DNA of 51,795 nucleotides from Bryobacterales bacterium (GTDB lineage: Bacteria; Acidobacteriota; Terriglobia; Bryobacterales; UBA6623): positions 1 to 51,795 of the forward strand of contig JAPPMB010000159.1 in the NCBI GenBank assembly GCA_028819255.1. Direction: 5' to 3'. The notes under the pieces were generated by a model. That model searched no databases. It was not told where the DNA came from and saw only the letters and a program-made list of their open reading frames with translations. The position numbers and the translations under genes were made by a program. Positions 42,838-51,738 of this stretch are shown in pieces (positions within the stretch are counted from its first letter, which is position 1; each line of letters starts with the position of its first letter).

Positions 42838-44478
42838 TTGGGAAGTTCCCGTTTGCGAAGCATGCCGGCGCCCGGAGCAACGGTCGAAGCGACGCCGGAG
42901 TCGGAGTCGCGGAACGCGCGCAACCTCGCCGCGCGGTACCGGTACCCCTTTCTGGATCTCGAGTCGGTCCACATCGACAGCGACATCTTCCGGTCGATCC
43001 CCGTGGACCTGATGTTCCGGCACAACTTCGTGCCAATCGCCGAGCGCGGCGGCTCTCTGGAAATTGCGATTTCCGATCCGGGCCGCCTGCCCGAGCTGGA
43101 CGAGATCGCCTCCCTGCTCGGAAAGAAGCTCCGGATCTCGATCGCCACCCTTTCCCAGATCAACGACCTGCTCAACAAGACCGAGCAGTCCCAGCGCGTG
43201 CTCGAGGAGGTGACCGAGGAGTTCACGCTCGATGGCCGCCCAGACGACGATCCGGACGAGACGCTGTCGATCGACAGGCTGACACAGGACAGCGGAATTG
43301 CGCCGGTCATCAAGCTCATCGACACGACCGTGTTCAACGCCCTGGAGCGCCGGGCGAGCGACATCCACATCGAGACGCGCAACAAGGACGTGGCAATCAA
43401 GTACCGGATCGACGGCGCGCTGCACTTCGCGATGCCTCCGATCTCGAAGGACTGGCACGAGACGATCCTTTCGCGCATCAAGGTGATGAGCGAGCTCGAC
43501 ATCGCCGAGCGGCGCATCCCGCAGGACGGCAGGTTCCGGGTGCGCTACAAGGGACGCCAGATCGATTTCCGAGTCTCGATCATGCCGACCGTGTTCGGGG
43601 AGGACGCGGTCCTGCGCATCCTCGACAAGGAGTCGCTGGGAGAGAAGTTCCGCAAGCTGTCGCTGGACGTGGTGGGATTCAGCCCGAAGGACCAGCGGCG
43701 CTTCGGGCACTACATCCGGGAGCCGTACGGCATGGTGCTGGTGACGGGACCGACCGGGTCCGGAAAGACCACGACCCTGTATGCCGCCCTGAGCGAGATC
43801 CAGAGCGACGAGGACAAGATCATTACGATCGAGGATCCCGTCGAATACCAGCTCAACGGCATCACCCAGATCCCGATCAACGAGAAGAAGGGGCTGACAT
43901 TCGCCCGCGGCCTGCGCTCCATCCTGCGACACGACCCGGACAAGATCATGGTGGGGGAGATCCGCGATCCGGAAACCGCCCAGATCGCGATCCAGTCCGC
44001 GCTCACCGGCCACCTTGTGTTCACCACGGTGCATGCCAACAACGTGGTTGACGTCCTGGGGCGCTTTCTCAACATGGGCGTGGAGGCGTACAACTTCGTC
44101 TCCGCCCTGAACTGCATCCTGGCCCAGAGGCTTGTTCGCGTGATCTGTCCGCACTGCCGGACCCGCCGACGGTATCCGGCCGACCGGCTGCAAGAGTCGA
44201 AGCTTCCGCCGCGGGAGTGGAGGGACTTCGAGTTCAGCGAAGGCGAGGGGTGCATCGAGTGCTCGGGGACCGGGTTCCGCGGCCGCACCGCCATCCACGA
44301 GCTGCTCGACATGTCGGACCGGATCAGGGAGCTGATTCTGGAAAAGCGACCCAGCTCAGAGATCGCGCGAGCGGCGCGGAAAGAGGGGATGCGGACACTC
44401 CGGGAGTCCGCAGTCGAGCGGGTTCGCGCCGGCATCACCACCCTCCATGAAATCGACAAGGCGACGTTCATCGAGTAG
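42838..44478 (+). CDS. gspE: Type II secretion/type IV pilus assembly ATPase (GspE/PilB family)
   Basis: 546 aa from a TTG at 42838; an ATG at 42862 (residue 9) is equally possible. It powers fibre assembly from the cytoplasm. N-terminal MshEN-type domain is about 30-115. The ATPase: Asp box (SDIHIETRNKDVAIKYRIDG, about 174-193), Walker A GPTGSGKTT (304-312), IEDPVEYQL, Walker B-like DKIMVGEIRD and His box HANNVVD. A C-terminal zinc-type tetracysteine is CPHCR ... CIECSG. Full length. 57 bp after gspF and 2 bp before the PilM-like gene. Confidence 0.95.
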   Translation: MGSSRLRSMPAPGATVEATPESESRNARNLAARYRYPFLDLESVHIDSDIFRSIPVDLMFRHNFVPIAERGGSLEIAISDPGRLPELDEIASLLGKKLRISIATLSQINDLLNKTEQSQRVLEEVTEEFTLDGRPDDDPDETLSIDRLTQDSGIAPVIKLIDTTVFNALERRASDIHIETRNKDVAIKYRIDGALHFAMPPISKDWHETILSRIKVMSELDIAERRIPQDGRFRVRYKGRQIDFRVSIMPTVFGEDAVLRILDKESLGEKFRKLSLDVVGFSPKDQRRFGHYIREPYGMVLVTGPTGSGKTTTLYAALSEIQSDEDKIITIEDPVEYQLNGITQIPINEKKGLTFARGLRSILRHDPDKIMVGEIRDPETAQIAIQSALTGHLVFTTVHANNVVDVLGRFLNMGVEAYNFVSALNCILAQRLVRVICPHCRTRRRYPADRLQESKLPPREWRDFEFSEGEGCIECSGTGFRGRTAIHELLDMSDRIRELILEKRPSSEIARAARKEGMRTLRESAVERVRAGITTLHEIDKATFIE

Positions 44479-44480
44479 TC

Positions 44481-45374
44481 ATGGGATTCCCGCTGCAAGC
44501 GCTGAACCGGCTGCTGCCCGACCCCCGGCCGGGGCTCGTCTTCGAGATTGGCGACGAAGTTCTCGTCGGCGTCCGCCGGTCCGGCCGCGTCATCGACGCC
44601 AGCGCAGAGCGGCCCATTCCGGCGCCGGCCGCGGAAGGTCCGGGCGGAAAGCGGGATCCCGATCTCCTGGCCGCGATCGACGGGATTCTGCGAGAGCTTG
44701 CACCGGTGCCGAGCTCCAACACCGCGGTCCTGCTTCCGGACCGCGACGCGCGGCTTGCAGTGTTCGATCTCGAACGGCTGCCCCGCCGGACGCAGGAACT
44801 GCGCAGCGCCGTCGAGGAGCGGTTGAGCCACAGCCTCCCGTTCAGGATCCGAGACGCCCGCATTTCCTATCGCATCCAGGGCGGCGCCGGCTCCCCGTCC
44901 GTGCTTGCAGCGGCCGCTTCAGCCGCGGGCGTTCGCCGGTACGAGGCGGCGTTCGAGGCGGCGGGTCTCATCCCCGGCTACGTGGGCGTGGCGACGGCGG
45001 CCGGCCTCAACCTGATCGAGGACGGTCCGATGACGGTGCTCGCCAAGCTTGGGGGAGATGCGCTGACGATCGTGGCCATCGAGGAGGGAACGGTCCGCCT
45101 CGTCCGGCGGATCGCGCTTGCGGTCCGCTCTCCGGCAGATCCGGAGGGCGCCGTCAATGAGATCCTCGCCGACCTGTTCCCGACCGTCGTCTACATCGAG
45201 GAGAACCTCCGAACGCCGGTGTCGAGGCTGTTGCTGTGCGGCTTCGGCGATCTGCTGGGGCCGGCGACCCGGATCATGGAGTCCGATGTCCAGGTGCCGG
45301 TCGAGACCCTCCCGGGCGCCGGCGGCAACAGGGACTCGAGGGGAGCCGGGCTAATGGGATACCTCCATGGTTGA
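44481..45374 (+). CDS. PilM-like actin-fold assembly protein
   Basis: 297 aa. It begins 2 bp after gspE and overlaps the next gene by 8 bp. It resembles PilM/GspL-cytoplasmic domain actin-like proteins: LVFEIGDEVLVGVRRSGRVID is the first beta-strand pair, SNTAVLLPDRDARLAVFDLE the next, GYVGVATAAGLNLIEDG and KLGGDALTIVAIEEGTVRLVRR the second nucleotide-binding half, and RLLLCGFGDLLGP the last. No transmembrane helix. In pili PilM binds the N-terminus of PilN and sits on the inner-membrane ring. Sequence conservation is weak, so the call leans on the operon position (before PilN/PilO-like genes). Confidence 0.78.
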   Translation: MGFPLQALNRLLPDPRPGLVFEIGDEVLVGVRRSGRVIDASAERPIPAPAAEGPGGKRDPDLLAAIDGILRELAPVPSSNTAVLLPDRDARLAVFDLERLPRRTQELRSAVEERLSHSLPFRIRDARISYRIQGGAGSPSVLAAAASAAGVRRYEAAFEAAGLIPGYVGVATAAGLNLIEDGPMTVLAKLGGDALTIVAIEEGTVRLVRRIALAVRSPADPEGAVNEILADLFPTVVYIEENLRTPVSRLLLCGFGDLLGPATRIMESDVQVPVETLPGAGGNRDSRGAGLMGYLHG

Positions 45375-45987
45375 GACTCTCAGGCACATCACCAGGCCGA
45401 GCCGTCGCAGCGGCGCGGCCCGGAGCGGGGACCTCAACCTCGCAACCAGTCCGGCCGGCGGATACCGGGCCTTTTTCTGCCTTGCGTGCATCGCGGCGGC
45501 GGGCCTGCTGGCCGCGGCCGGCCTGCTGGTGGCCCAGTTCGTGACGTCCGAGGGCCCGCCCGAAGGGCTTGTCGAACAGGAGCGGAGGCTCCTGGCGGAA
45601 CAGCGGGAAGCGGACGGGCTGGCTGCACGGGCCTCCGCCGCACTGCGCGCCGCGCGCACAGCGGAAATCCTGGACCGCACCGCCCTGCTCAACGAACTCC
45701 TCGTCCGGAAGGGAGTCTCATGGACACACACGTTCCTCGACCTCGAGGAGGTGCTTCCGCCCAACGTGCGCGTTCTCACGATCGAGCCGGAGGTCGCCGA
45801 GGGCGACACGATTCGCCTGGACATGACGGTCAGCGCGAAGGCCCCGGCCGACTTCATCGAGTTCCTCAAGACACTGGAGGGATCCAGCCTGTTCGGCTCC
45901 CCGGCCCTGCGCGGCAGCGCACCGCCCGCAGAGGGCGATCCCACCTTTCGCTTCCAGCTCGCGGTGGAGTATGACCAGCAGCTCTGA
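45367..45987 (+). CDS. PilN-like inner-membrane assembly protein
   Basis: 206 aa. A short cytoplasmic N-terminus (RPSRRSGAARSGDLNLATSPAGG region, with NLATSP fitting the 'NLa..P' PilM-binding motif) precedes one membrane helix (AFFCLACIAAAGLLAAAGLLVAQFV, about 37-61). A coiled-coil (LVEQERRLLAEQREADGLAARA) and a ferredoxin-like periplasmic domain (VLPPNVRVLTIEPEVAEGDTI, FIEFLKTLEGSSLF) follow. This is the PilN layout. It overlaps both neighbours (8 and 17 bp). Confidence 0.82.
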   Translation: MVETLRHITRPSRRSGAARSGDLNLATSPAGGYRAFFCLACIAAAGLLAAAGLLVAQFVTSEGPPEGLVEQERRLLAEQREADGLAARASAALRAARTAEILDRTALLNELLVRKGVSWTHTFLDLEEVLPPNVRVLTIEPEVAEGDTIRLDMTVSAKAPADFIEFLKTLEGSSLFGSPALRGSAPPAEGDPTFRFQLAVEYDQQL

Positions 45988-46570
45988 GAGGCGCGCGGCG
46001 GCGCGGGCCCCGACCCCCTGGCATCGCCGGTTCCCGCCACGGACCGTTCTGGCCGCGCTCGGCCTTCTGGCTGCGTGCAACCTGGGCTTCTACCTCTTCG
46101 CGGTGCGGCCGGCCACGCAGGAGGAGCGGCGGCGGATTGCCAGCAACGCCCGCCTCGCGGCACAGGTGGCGGCCGCACGCCGCAGCGCCGAGGCGGTTCA
46201 GGCGGCGGCCAGGCGCATCGAGGGGGCGGACAACGACGGAATCGCTCTCGTGCAGCAGATCGCGCAGCCGAGACGAAGTGCGTTCTCGGCCCTACTGACG
46301 GAGCTGGTGGCCGTCTCCGGGGAGGCTGGCATCGAGATCCGCGAGTCGAGCTACACCGTGGAGCCGATCGAGGGCAGCGCGGAGTACGGCATCCTCGCCG
46401 TGAACTCCAACTTCCGGGGGCGGTACGACAGCCTCGTCCGTTTTCTGTACCGCCTCGACCGGTCGGAGCTGTTCTTCGTCATCGGGTCTCTGGGCGCGAC
46501 TCCGCGGGACGACAGCGGCGGCGAGCTGCAGATCAACATCCGGTTCGACACCTTCGTGAGGGATCTCTAG
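45971..46570 (+). CDS. PilO-like inner-membrane assembly protein
   Basis: 199 aa, start overlapping the PilN-like stop by 17 bp. One N-terminal membrane helix (VLAALGLLAACNLGFYLFAV), a coiled-coil (EEERRRIASNARLAAQVAAARR) and a periplasmic ferredoxin-like domain (FSALLTELVAVSGEAGIEI, YDSLVRFLYRLDRSELFFVI). This is the PilO pattern and partners PilN in the alignment complex that links the platform to the outer-membrane secretin. Confidence 0.82.
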   Translation: MTSSSERRAAARAPTPWHRRFPPRTVLAALGLLAACNLGFYLFAVRPATQEERRRIASNARLAAQVAAARRSAEAVQAAARRIEGADNDGIALVQQIAQPRRSAFSALLTELVAVSGEAGIEIRESSYTVEPIEGSAEYGILAVNSNFRGRYDSLVRFLYRLDRSELFFVIGSLGATPRDDSGGELQINIRFDTFVRDL

Positions 46571-46578
46571 GCGGGGAG

Positions 46579-47286
46579 ATGGAAGTCGGGGCAAACAGGA
46601 AGTCGCTGGTCCAGCTCGGGGTCGCCGTGGCGGTCCTGGCGATCGTGGTGTATTTCCAGTTCCTCCGGGATCCCGCGGCCCCGACCGCGCCGCCGACTCG
46701 GCCGGAGGCCCGCCCGGCGGCCGCATCCGATCCGGCCGTCGCGCAGACATCATCGAGGCCGCCCTCACCGGCCCGGAGCACCGGGGGAAGGTTCCGTCCC
46801 CGGCTTGGACGGTCGAGGGCGGAGGACGCGCCAGACCCGATGACGGCGGACACGACGCTGCGGACGGATCTCCTGGTCCGAGTCCGAGGCATCGAGGAGC
46901 CCGCCGTGGAGCGGGACATCTTCAACTTCGGCCGGCCGCCCAGACCGGCGGCCGAGGGACCTACGCCGGCCGAGACCGCGCAGGCGCAGGCGCGGCTGCA
47001 AGCGCCGATGACCAGACCGGCATCGAGACCGAATCCCGTTCCGAAGCGGAAGGCTCCGGCGCAGGCGGCCAAGCCCCCGAACTGGAAATACTACGGTTTC
47101 GCCAGTCTCCCCGGGCAGGACACGCGGAGAGCGTTCCTGCTCGACGGGGAGGAGATTCTGGTGGCAGTGGAGGGTGCGCTGGTCCAGGAGCACTATCGGA
47201 TGGGCCGGATCGGACAGGAGGCTCTCGTGCTCAAGGACATCCGGCACGGGCAGGAGTTCACGATCAGGCTGGAGACGAGCCGGTGA
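46579..47286 (+). CDS. PilP/GspC-like periplasmic coupling protein
   Basis: 235 aa from the ATG at 46579, with GGGGAG directly upstream and 8 bp after pilO. One N-terminal membrane helix (LVQLGVAVAVLAIVVYFQFL), a long Pro/Ala/Arg-rich linker (about 30-150) and a C-terminal beta domain (WKYYGFASLPGQDTRRAFLL, EILVAVEGALVQEHYRMGRI, LVLKDIRHGQEFTIRLE), which fits the HR/PilP domain that contacts the secretin. It could be named PilP or GspC; the order after PilO favours PilP. Its stop overlaps the next start (GTGA). Confidence 0.72.
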   Translation: MEVGANRKSLVQLGVAVAVLAIVVYFQFLRDPAAPTAPPTRPEARPAAASDPAVAQTSSRPPSPARSTGGRFRPRLGRSRAEDAPDPMTADTTLRTDLLVRVRGIEEPAVERDIFNFGRPPRPAAEGPTPAETAQAQARLQAPMTRPASRPNPVPKRKAPAQAAKPPNWKYYGFASLPGQDTRRAFLLDGEEILVAVEGALVQEHYRMGRIGQEALVLKDIRHGQEFTIRLETSR

Positions 47287-48518
47287 GTGTCTCATTGCAT
47301 GCCGGACGGGGCGGCCAGGGCGGGTACGCCCTGCTGGCGCTGCTCGCGACGTCGGCGATTCTCCTCGCAGGCCTGGCGCTGAGCCTGCCGAGGATGGCGA
47401 TGCAGGCGCTGCGCGTCAAGGAAGAGCGGCTGATCGAGCGCGGTGAGCAGTACAGGCGGGCGATCGAGCTCTACTACCGGGAGCACGGCAAGTATCCGCC
47501 GGAGCTGGACGATCTGGAGGACACGGACGGCGTCCGGTACCTCCGCCGCCGCTACAAGGAGCCGATGGGGAGCACCGGCGGGTGGCGCATCATCCACATG
47601 GGCACGGACGGGCGGTTCGAGGACTCCCTCCTGCACGATCTGGGCGAACCCGAGGGCACAGGCCCTCGCGCCCTGTTCGGAGACGGTGCCGGCGGACCGG
47701 CCGGAACTATGATCGCCGACAGGCGGGGGATGGACGGCCGCGCCGATGCCGGGCCGCCGGGGTATCAGGGTTCCGGGCCAGGCACTGAGCCGCTGGCGTT
47801 CGGCAGCGCGGAACGGCTGCGGGCCGGACGGCAATCGGCGGCGCCGGACCTCGCCTCACGGCAGGCCTACACGCAGGGTTTCGAGTTCAACGCCGCCCAG
47901 GCAGAAGACCTGCAGCGGGCTGGGACAGAGGGAGAGGGCCGTCCGCCAGTCGGCAGGCAAATGCCGTCCGATCCTGGGCTCGCGGACAGCGGCGATCCCA
48001 GGCGAAATCGCCCTTTCGGGACGGTCAGCCAACCGGGCGCCTTTGGCCGGCCGCTCGGCGGACCTCCGGGCCAGAACCCGGCCTTCCAGCGACCGGGAAG
48101 CCAGCCGGCACGGGGCCCGGCGGGCCGGTCGGGGCAGCCGCCCGGCGATCCCGCCGCGCTGGCTGCGGGCTCCGGAGCGGCACAGATGATCAACCGCCTG
48201 CTGACGACGCCGAGGGCCGGCGGCCCCCCGGGCCTGCAGGGCGCCCAGGCCGCACCTCAGGCGGCATCCTTCGAGCGGGGGATCGCAGGCGTGGCGAGCA
48301 CGAGCGAGGAGCCTGGCGTGAAGGTGTACGGAGGAAAGTCCAGATACAACGAGTGGGAGTTCGTGTTCGACTACCGCAAGGATTCCGAGGCCGGGCGAAC
48401 GAACGCGCAGACGCAGCCACAGGCGGCGCAGCCACGGGGGCAGGGCGGAAGCGGCTTCGGCTTGCAGGGAAGAGGCAGGCGCCAGACCTCGAGCGCCGGC
48501 GCTCGCAACCGCAGGTAG
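47283..48518 (+). CDS. Atypical type IV pilin-like protein with Gly/Pro/Gln-rich region
   Basis: 411 aa, GTG start overlapping the previous stop (GTGA). The N-terminus is a pilin-like hydrophobic helix preceded by Gly (GGYALLALLATSAILLAGLAL, residues 13-33). Cleavage after Gly14 would give a mature Tyr start, but the usual Glu at position 5 is Ala. Residues 45-100 (RGEQYRRAIELYYREHGKYP, then DLEDTDGVRYLRRRYKEPM) match pseudopilin GspG-like globular start. About 130-330 is a low-complexity Gly/Pro/Arg/Gln region, and 340-385 is a short folded end (VKVYGGKSRYNEWEFVFDYR). Last gene of the operon; it probably is the structural or minor pilin of the system. No secretin gene is in the window. Confidence 0.75.
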   Translation: MSVSLHAGRGGQGGYALLALLATSAILLAGLALSLPRMAMQALRVKEERLIERGEQYRRAIELYYREHGKYPPELDDLEDTDGVRYLRRRYKEPMGSTGGWRIIHMGTDGRFEDSLLHDLGEPEGTGPRALFGDGAGGPAGTMIADRRGMDGRADAGPPGYQGSGPGTEPLAFGSAERLRAGRQSAAPDLASRQAYTQGFEFNAAQAEDLQRAGTEGEGRPPVGRQMPSDPGLADSGDPRRNRPFGTVSQPGAFGRPLGGPPGQNPAFQRPGSQPARGPAGRSGQPPGDPAALAAGSGAAQMINRLLTTPRAGGPPGLQGAQAAPQAASFERGIAGVASTSEEPGVKVYGGKSRYNEWEFVFDYRKDSEAGRTNAQTQPQAAQPRGQGGSGFGLQGRGRRQTSSAGARNRR

Positions 48519-48617
48519 CAACGGGGTTGAGTCTTCCGACCAGCGGCCCGCCGCGCGTGAGGATGTCGAGCCGTCCCGGCACTCCACGACGACGGACGGT
48601 TCCGCAACGGAGACCGG

Positions 48618-48631
48618 GTCGAATTCGACCG
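48618..48631. other. 14-bp perfect palindrome between convergent genes
   Basis: GGTCGAATTCGACC is a perfect palindrome in the 147-bp gap between the pilin-like gene and the convergent adk. It contains an EcoRI site by chance. No T-run follows on either strand. It could be a weak transcription end or protein site; I cannot tell. Confidence 0.3.
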
Positions 48632-48665
48632 GCGCCTTCGCCCGCTGGCGGCTCCCCGCTCGCGC

Positions 48666-49271
48666 CTACGCAGGCAGACCCGGCGGGCTCACCACACCCC
48701 CATCGAGCCCAAGCCCTTCTACAATCGCCCCGTACACCTCCTCGATCGTCTGCCCGGCATCGATCTGGAACAGCATGTCCCGCTCCCTGAACATATCGAG
48801 CAGCGGGCTTGTCTTTTCGTGATACTCCTGCAGCCTCCGCTGCAGCGCTTCGGGATTGTCGTCGGCCCTCTTCGTGAATCCGCTTCCCTCGCCCTTCTGG
48901 GCCCTCCCCATCACGCGTTGGTACACGGTTGCGTCGTCGAGATCCAGGTAGATCGCCCGATCAAGGTTCCAGTTCTCGAAGAGGTACCTTGCCTGCGCGG
49001 CCGTCCGCGGAAACCCGTCCAGCACGAAACCGTACCTCCAGTCGTGCATTTCGAGGCGGTCCTGCACGACCTTGTCAACGATCTCGTCGGACACCAGCTG
49101 GCCTGTGGCGGTAATGCGCGTGACGCGCGAACCCAGCTTCGTGTGGTTGCGGACATTCCAGCGGAAAATGTCCCCGATCGAAATGTGGACGAAGCCGAAG
49201 TTCTCGGCAAGCAGCTTCGACTGTGTGCCCTTGCCCGCGCCCTGCGGGCCGATCATGATGTACTTGTGCAT
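48666..49271 (-). CDS. adk: Adenylate kinase
   Basis: 201 aa. It interconverts ATP + AMP and 2 ADP in the cytoplasm. Walker A is GPQGAGKGTQ (8-17); AMP-site residues are in ISIGDIFRWNVRNH and GFVLDGFPRT; the LID segment (GRAQKGEGSGFTKRADDNPE) has no zinc Cys and is of the short type. Complete. It is convergent with the pilin-like gene and divergent from the SDR. Confidence 0.96.
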   Translation of the reverse strand: MHKYIMIGPQGAGKGTQSKLLAENFGFVHISIGDIFRWNVRNHTKLGSRVTRITATGQLVSDEIVDKVVQDRLEMHDWRYGFVLDGFPRTAAQARYLFENWNLDRAIYLDLDDATVYQRVMGRAQKGEGSGFTKRADDNPEALQRRLQEYHEKTSPLLDMFRERDMLFQIDAGQTIEEVYGAIVEGLGLDGGVVSPPGLPA

Positions 49272-49372
49272 GGGAAACGCAGCGCCCGGACAATAGGGGG
49301 CGGCGCAAGAGGCCGAGTAAGGGCCTGTCGTCTAATCGTAATACGGTGACCGGGCCTGGCCCACCCCAGGGG

Positions 49373-50092
49373 ATGGAGTCCCTTCGAGATCAGGTCGTCG
49401 TCGTGACCGGGGCCGCCAAGCGCATTGGACGGTCGGTGGCCCTGGAGCTGGCCCGGCACGGGGCGCAGGTGGCCGTACACTACCGCAGTTCGGCGACTGA
49501 GGCCGAGAGCACGGCACAGCAGTGCGGCGGCCGCCTGTTTCGTGCGGACCTCGCCGACGTTTGTCAGATTCGGCGGCTGTTCGACGAGATCCGCGAGTCG
49601 TACGGGCGCCTTGATGGTCTTGTCAACAACGCCGCCGTCTTCCGGGCGGCGGACCCACTCGAGGCGACCGAGTGCGACTGGGACGCAACGCACGAGGTGA
49701 ATCTCAAGGGCACCTTCTTCTGCTGCCAGAGTGCGGCCAGGCTCATGCTCCGCTCGGGCGGCGGGAGGATCATCAACATCAGCTCGCTGGGCGGGCTGAG
49801 GCCGTGGTCCCGGCACGTGCCCTACTGCGTGTCCAAGGCCGGCGTCCTGATGCTCACACAGGCTCTCGCCAAGGCCCTGGCCCCTGACATCTCGGTCAAT
49901 GCCGTCGCACCGGGCGTCATCCATTTCGGCGATGACATGCCTGATGAGATCGCCCATCTGGTTCGGATCACCCCCATGAGGAGGCACGGGACCGGCGCTG
50001 ACGTCGCTGCGACCGTGCGGATGCTGCTGGAGGGACCCTCGTTCGTGACCGGCCAGATCCTGGCGATCGACGGCGGCCTCGGACTCAAGTGA
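49373..50092 (+). CDS. Short-chain dehydrogenase/reductase (pteridine reductase/FabG-like)
   Basis: 239 aa from the ATG at 49373 (ESLRDQVVVVTGAAKRIGRSV); an in-frame GTG at 49346 adds nine residues. Classical SDR: cofactor motif VTGAAKRIGR (11-20), NNAAVF (85-90), catalytic Ser in INISSLGG (about 134-141), Tyr151-x3-Lys155 in YCVSKAG, and the C-terminal GQILAIDGGLGLK. The TGxxKRIG form of the cofactor loop is typical of pteridine-reductase-like SDRs. Substrate unknown. Confidence 0.9.
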   Translation: MESLRDQVVVVTGAAKRIGRSVALELARHGAQVAVHYRSSATEAESTAQQCGGRLFRADLADVCQIRRLFDEIRESYGRLDGLVNNAAVFRAADPLEATECDWDATHEVNLKGTFFCCQSAARLMLRSGGGRIINISSLGGLRPWSRHVPYCVSKAGVLMLTQALAKALAPDISVNAVAPGVIHFGDDMPDEIAHLVRITPMRRHGTGADVAATVRMLLEGPSFVTGQILAIDGGLGLK

Positions 50093-50105
50093 GCGCGAAT
50101 CGCAT

Positions 50106-50933
50106 TCATCCGGAACCGTCGTCCAGGGACGCGACCAAGCGGCGTATCGCGGCGATGTAGGCCAGCAGCCGTTCCAGCCGATCGAGGCGCAGGGCGTTAG
50201 CGCCGTCCGAGAGGGCTCGCGCGGGCTTCTCGTGCACTTCGAAGAAGAACCCGTCCACGCCGCATCCGGCGCCTGCCCGCGCCAGAGGCGTGACGAACTG
50301 GGGCTCGCCCCCGCTGGAGCCGCCCGAAGCGCCCGGAAGCTGCAGGCTGTGGGTTACGTCGAGGACCACCGGGTACCCGAGCGACCGCATTCGCGTTACT
50401 CCGCGGAAGTCGACCACCAGGTTGCGGTAGCCGAAACTCGCACCGCGTTCGGTCAGAAGGATGCGGCGGTTGCCCGTCGAGGCCACCTTGTCCGCCGCGT
50501 GAATCATGTCATCGGGGGCCAGGAACTGGCCCTTCTTGATGTTGACCGCCCTGCCAGTGCGACCGGCGGCGACCAGCAGGTCGGTCTGTCGGCAAAGGAA
50601 GGCCGGGATCTGCAGGATGTCGCAGACCTCCCCGACGGCACCTGCCTGCGCGGGCTCGTGGATGTCCGTCAGCACGGGCAGCCCGGTCCTGTGGCGGACC
50701 TCCGCAAGGATCTCCAGACCCCTCGCCATTCCGGGTCCGCGAAACGAGCCGACGCTGGTCCGGTTGGCCTTGTCGAACGACGCCTTGAACACCAGGCTCA
50801 CGTCCGCCGAGCGGCCCGCGGCCGCGATCGCTTGTCCGGTCTGCAGTGCGTGCTCCCGCGACTCGATCACGCAGGGCCCGCAAATCGCGAACGGGCGCTC
50901 TGCGGACAGCAGGCTCGAGACTCGGTCTTCCAT
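50106..50933 (-). CDS. kdsA: 3-deoxy-8-phosphooctulonate synthase (KDO-8-phosphate synthase)
   Basis: 275 aa. It condenses phosphoenolpyruvate and arabinose-5-phosphate to KDO-8-phosphate for the LPS inner core, so the cell has an outer membrane. Seen: ICGPCVIES (17-25), FKASFDKANRTS, LPVLTDIHE, DILQIPAFLCRQTDL, NIKKGQFLAP, TERGASFGYRNLVVDFR and DVTHSLQLPG. Cys21 in GPC places it with the metal-dependent class (Aquifex type); metal-independent enzymes such as E. coli KdsA have Asn here. The gene stands alone; kdsB/kdsD are elsewhere. Confidence 0.96.
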   Translation of the reverse strand: MEDRVSSLLSAERPFAICGPCVIESREHALQTGQAIAAAGRSADVSLVFKASFDKANRTSVGSFRGPGMARGLEILAEVRHRTGLPVLTDIHEPAQAGAVGEVCDILQIPAFLCRQTDLLVAAGRTGRAVNIKKGQFLAPDDMIHAADKVASTGNRRILLTERGASFGYRNLVVDFRGVTRMRSLGYPVVLDVTHSLQLPGASGGSSGGEPQFVTPLARAGAGCGVDGFFFEVHEKPARALSDGANALRLDRLERLLAYIAAIRRLVASLDDGSG

Positions 50934-51052
50934 TTCAGGAATCAGGCGGCAGAGAGTCCCTCGTCAGGGCCTGAGCCACCCTCCTGACGATACAGGGTCA
51001 TCGCGACAGCGATGTCGCAGCCTCCGAGGACCATGGCCTGCGGACAGATCGA

Positions 51053-51626
51053 CTATTCCACACGGGAGGCCGGGTTCCAGAGCGCGATCATATCCGTTCT
51101 TGCCCGGAAATGCGGAACTCGGCGTTTCTTGGCGTCTGCCGAAGCAATTGGAATTCTCTCGGCTCTGCATCGCTCATGCAGTCCAGCGATGCGCTTACCT
51201 TGCTCGTCGCGTCCGGGGGGTGCGGTCCGACTGAGCGTCTTGCGGTTGACATGCAGGGAGTAGCCACAGGAATTGAGCCACTTGCCAACGGTGGTGGCGC
51301 TGACCTCGACACCGGATTGCGACACTTCGGCCGCCAGCTTGGACAGCGAGCGGAAAGTCCACAACAGACCGCCCGTGGGATCACCTGCAGTCTCCTTGCT
51401 GACGAGCTGCAGCCGCTCTTGGACCTTCCAAAGGGCTTTATTCCAACGACTTGCGGCCTCCGTCCGGTTTCCGAACCCGAATCAGCTCTAGTCTGCCGGC
51501 CGTAGGTTCGCGGCGGTCATTGCTGACGGCCTTGCGGTGCGGGCCGCGCAGCGTACCTGCGTGGCGGTCGCCGCCGCAGCCGCACTGCAGCGCAAGGAAA
51601 CCGCCAAAGAGGCGGCGCTGCACCAT
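51053..51626 (-). pseudogene. Frameshifted, truncated ISAzo13-type transposase
   Basis: Read on the minus strand, an N-terminal part (RRLFGGFLALQCGCGGD ... RVRKPDGGRKSLE, to about 51440) meets a stop. The protein continues in another frame from about 51434: ALWKVQERLQLVSKETAGDP, then GGLLWTFRSLSKLAAEVSQS, then TVGKWLNSCGYSLHVNRKTL. These match the N-terminal and HTH region of ISAzo13-family (Rhodopirellula-type DDE) transposases in order. One frameshift at about 51440 and loss of the catalytic DDE domain after about 51053 make it inactive. No terminal inverted repeats were identified. It marks an insertion-sequence scar between kdsA and the receptor gene. Confidence 0.72.
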
Positions 51627-51738
51627 TCTGGGATCAGCGGCCGGTGCTTGTGGCCGAGATAGCCCGCCGGCCGCGAACCGGCACCTCGGGTTCCACGAAC
51701 GGGGAGCGGGAATCCAGGCAAGCGGGAGACTGAGGCAC

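Noticed and set aside
40639..44298. 1219-aa minus-strand frame covering sdhC and the gspF-gspE genes
   Set aside because: Only the part from 41442 down is SdhC-like; the remainder is the antisense of gspF and gspE.
48618..48631. Terminator between the pilin-like gene and adk
   Set aside because: The palindrome has no loop or T-run suited to a Rho-independent terminator.
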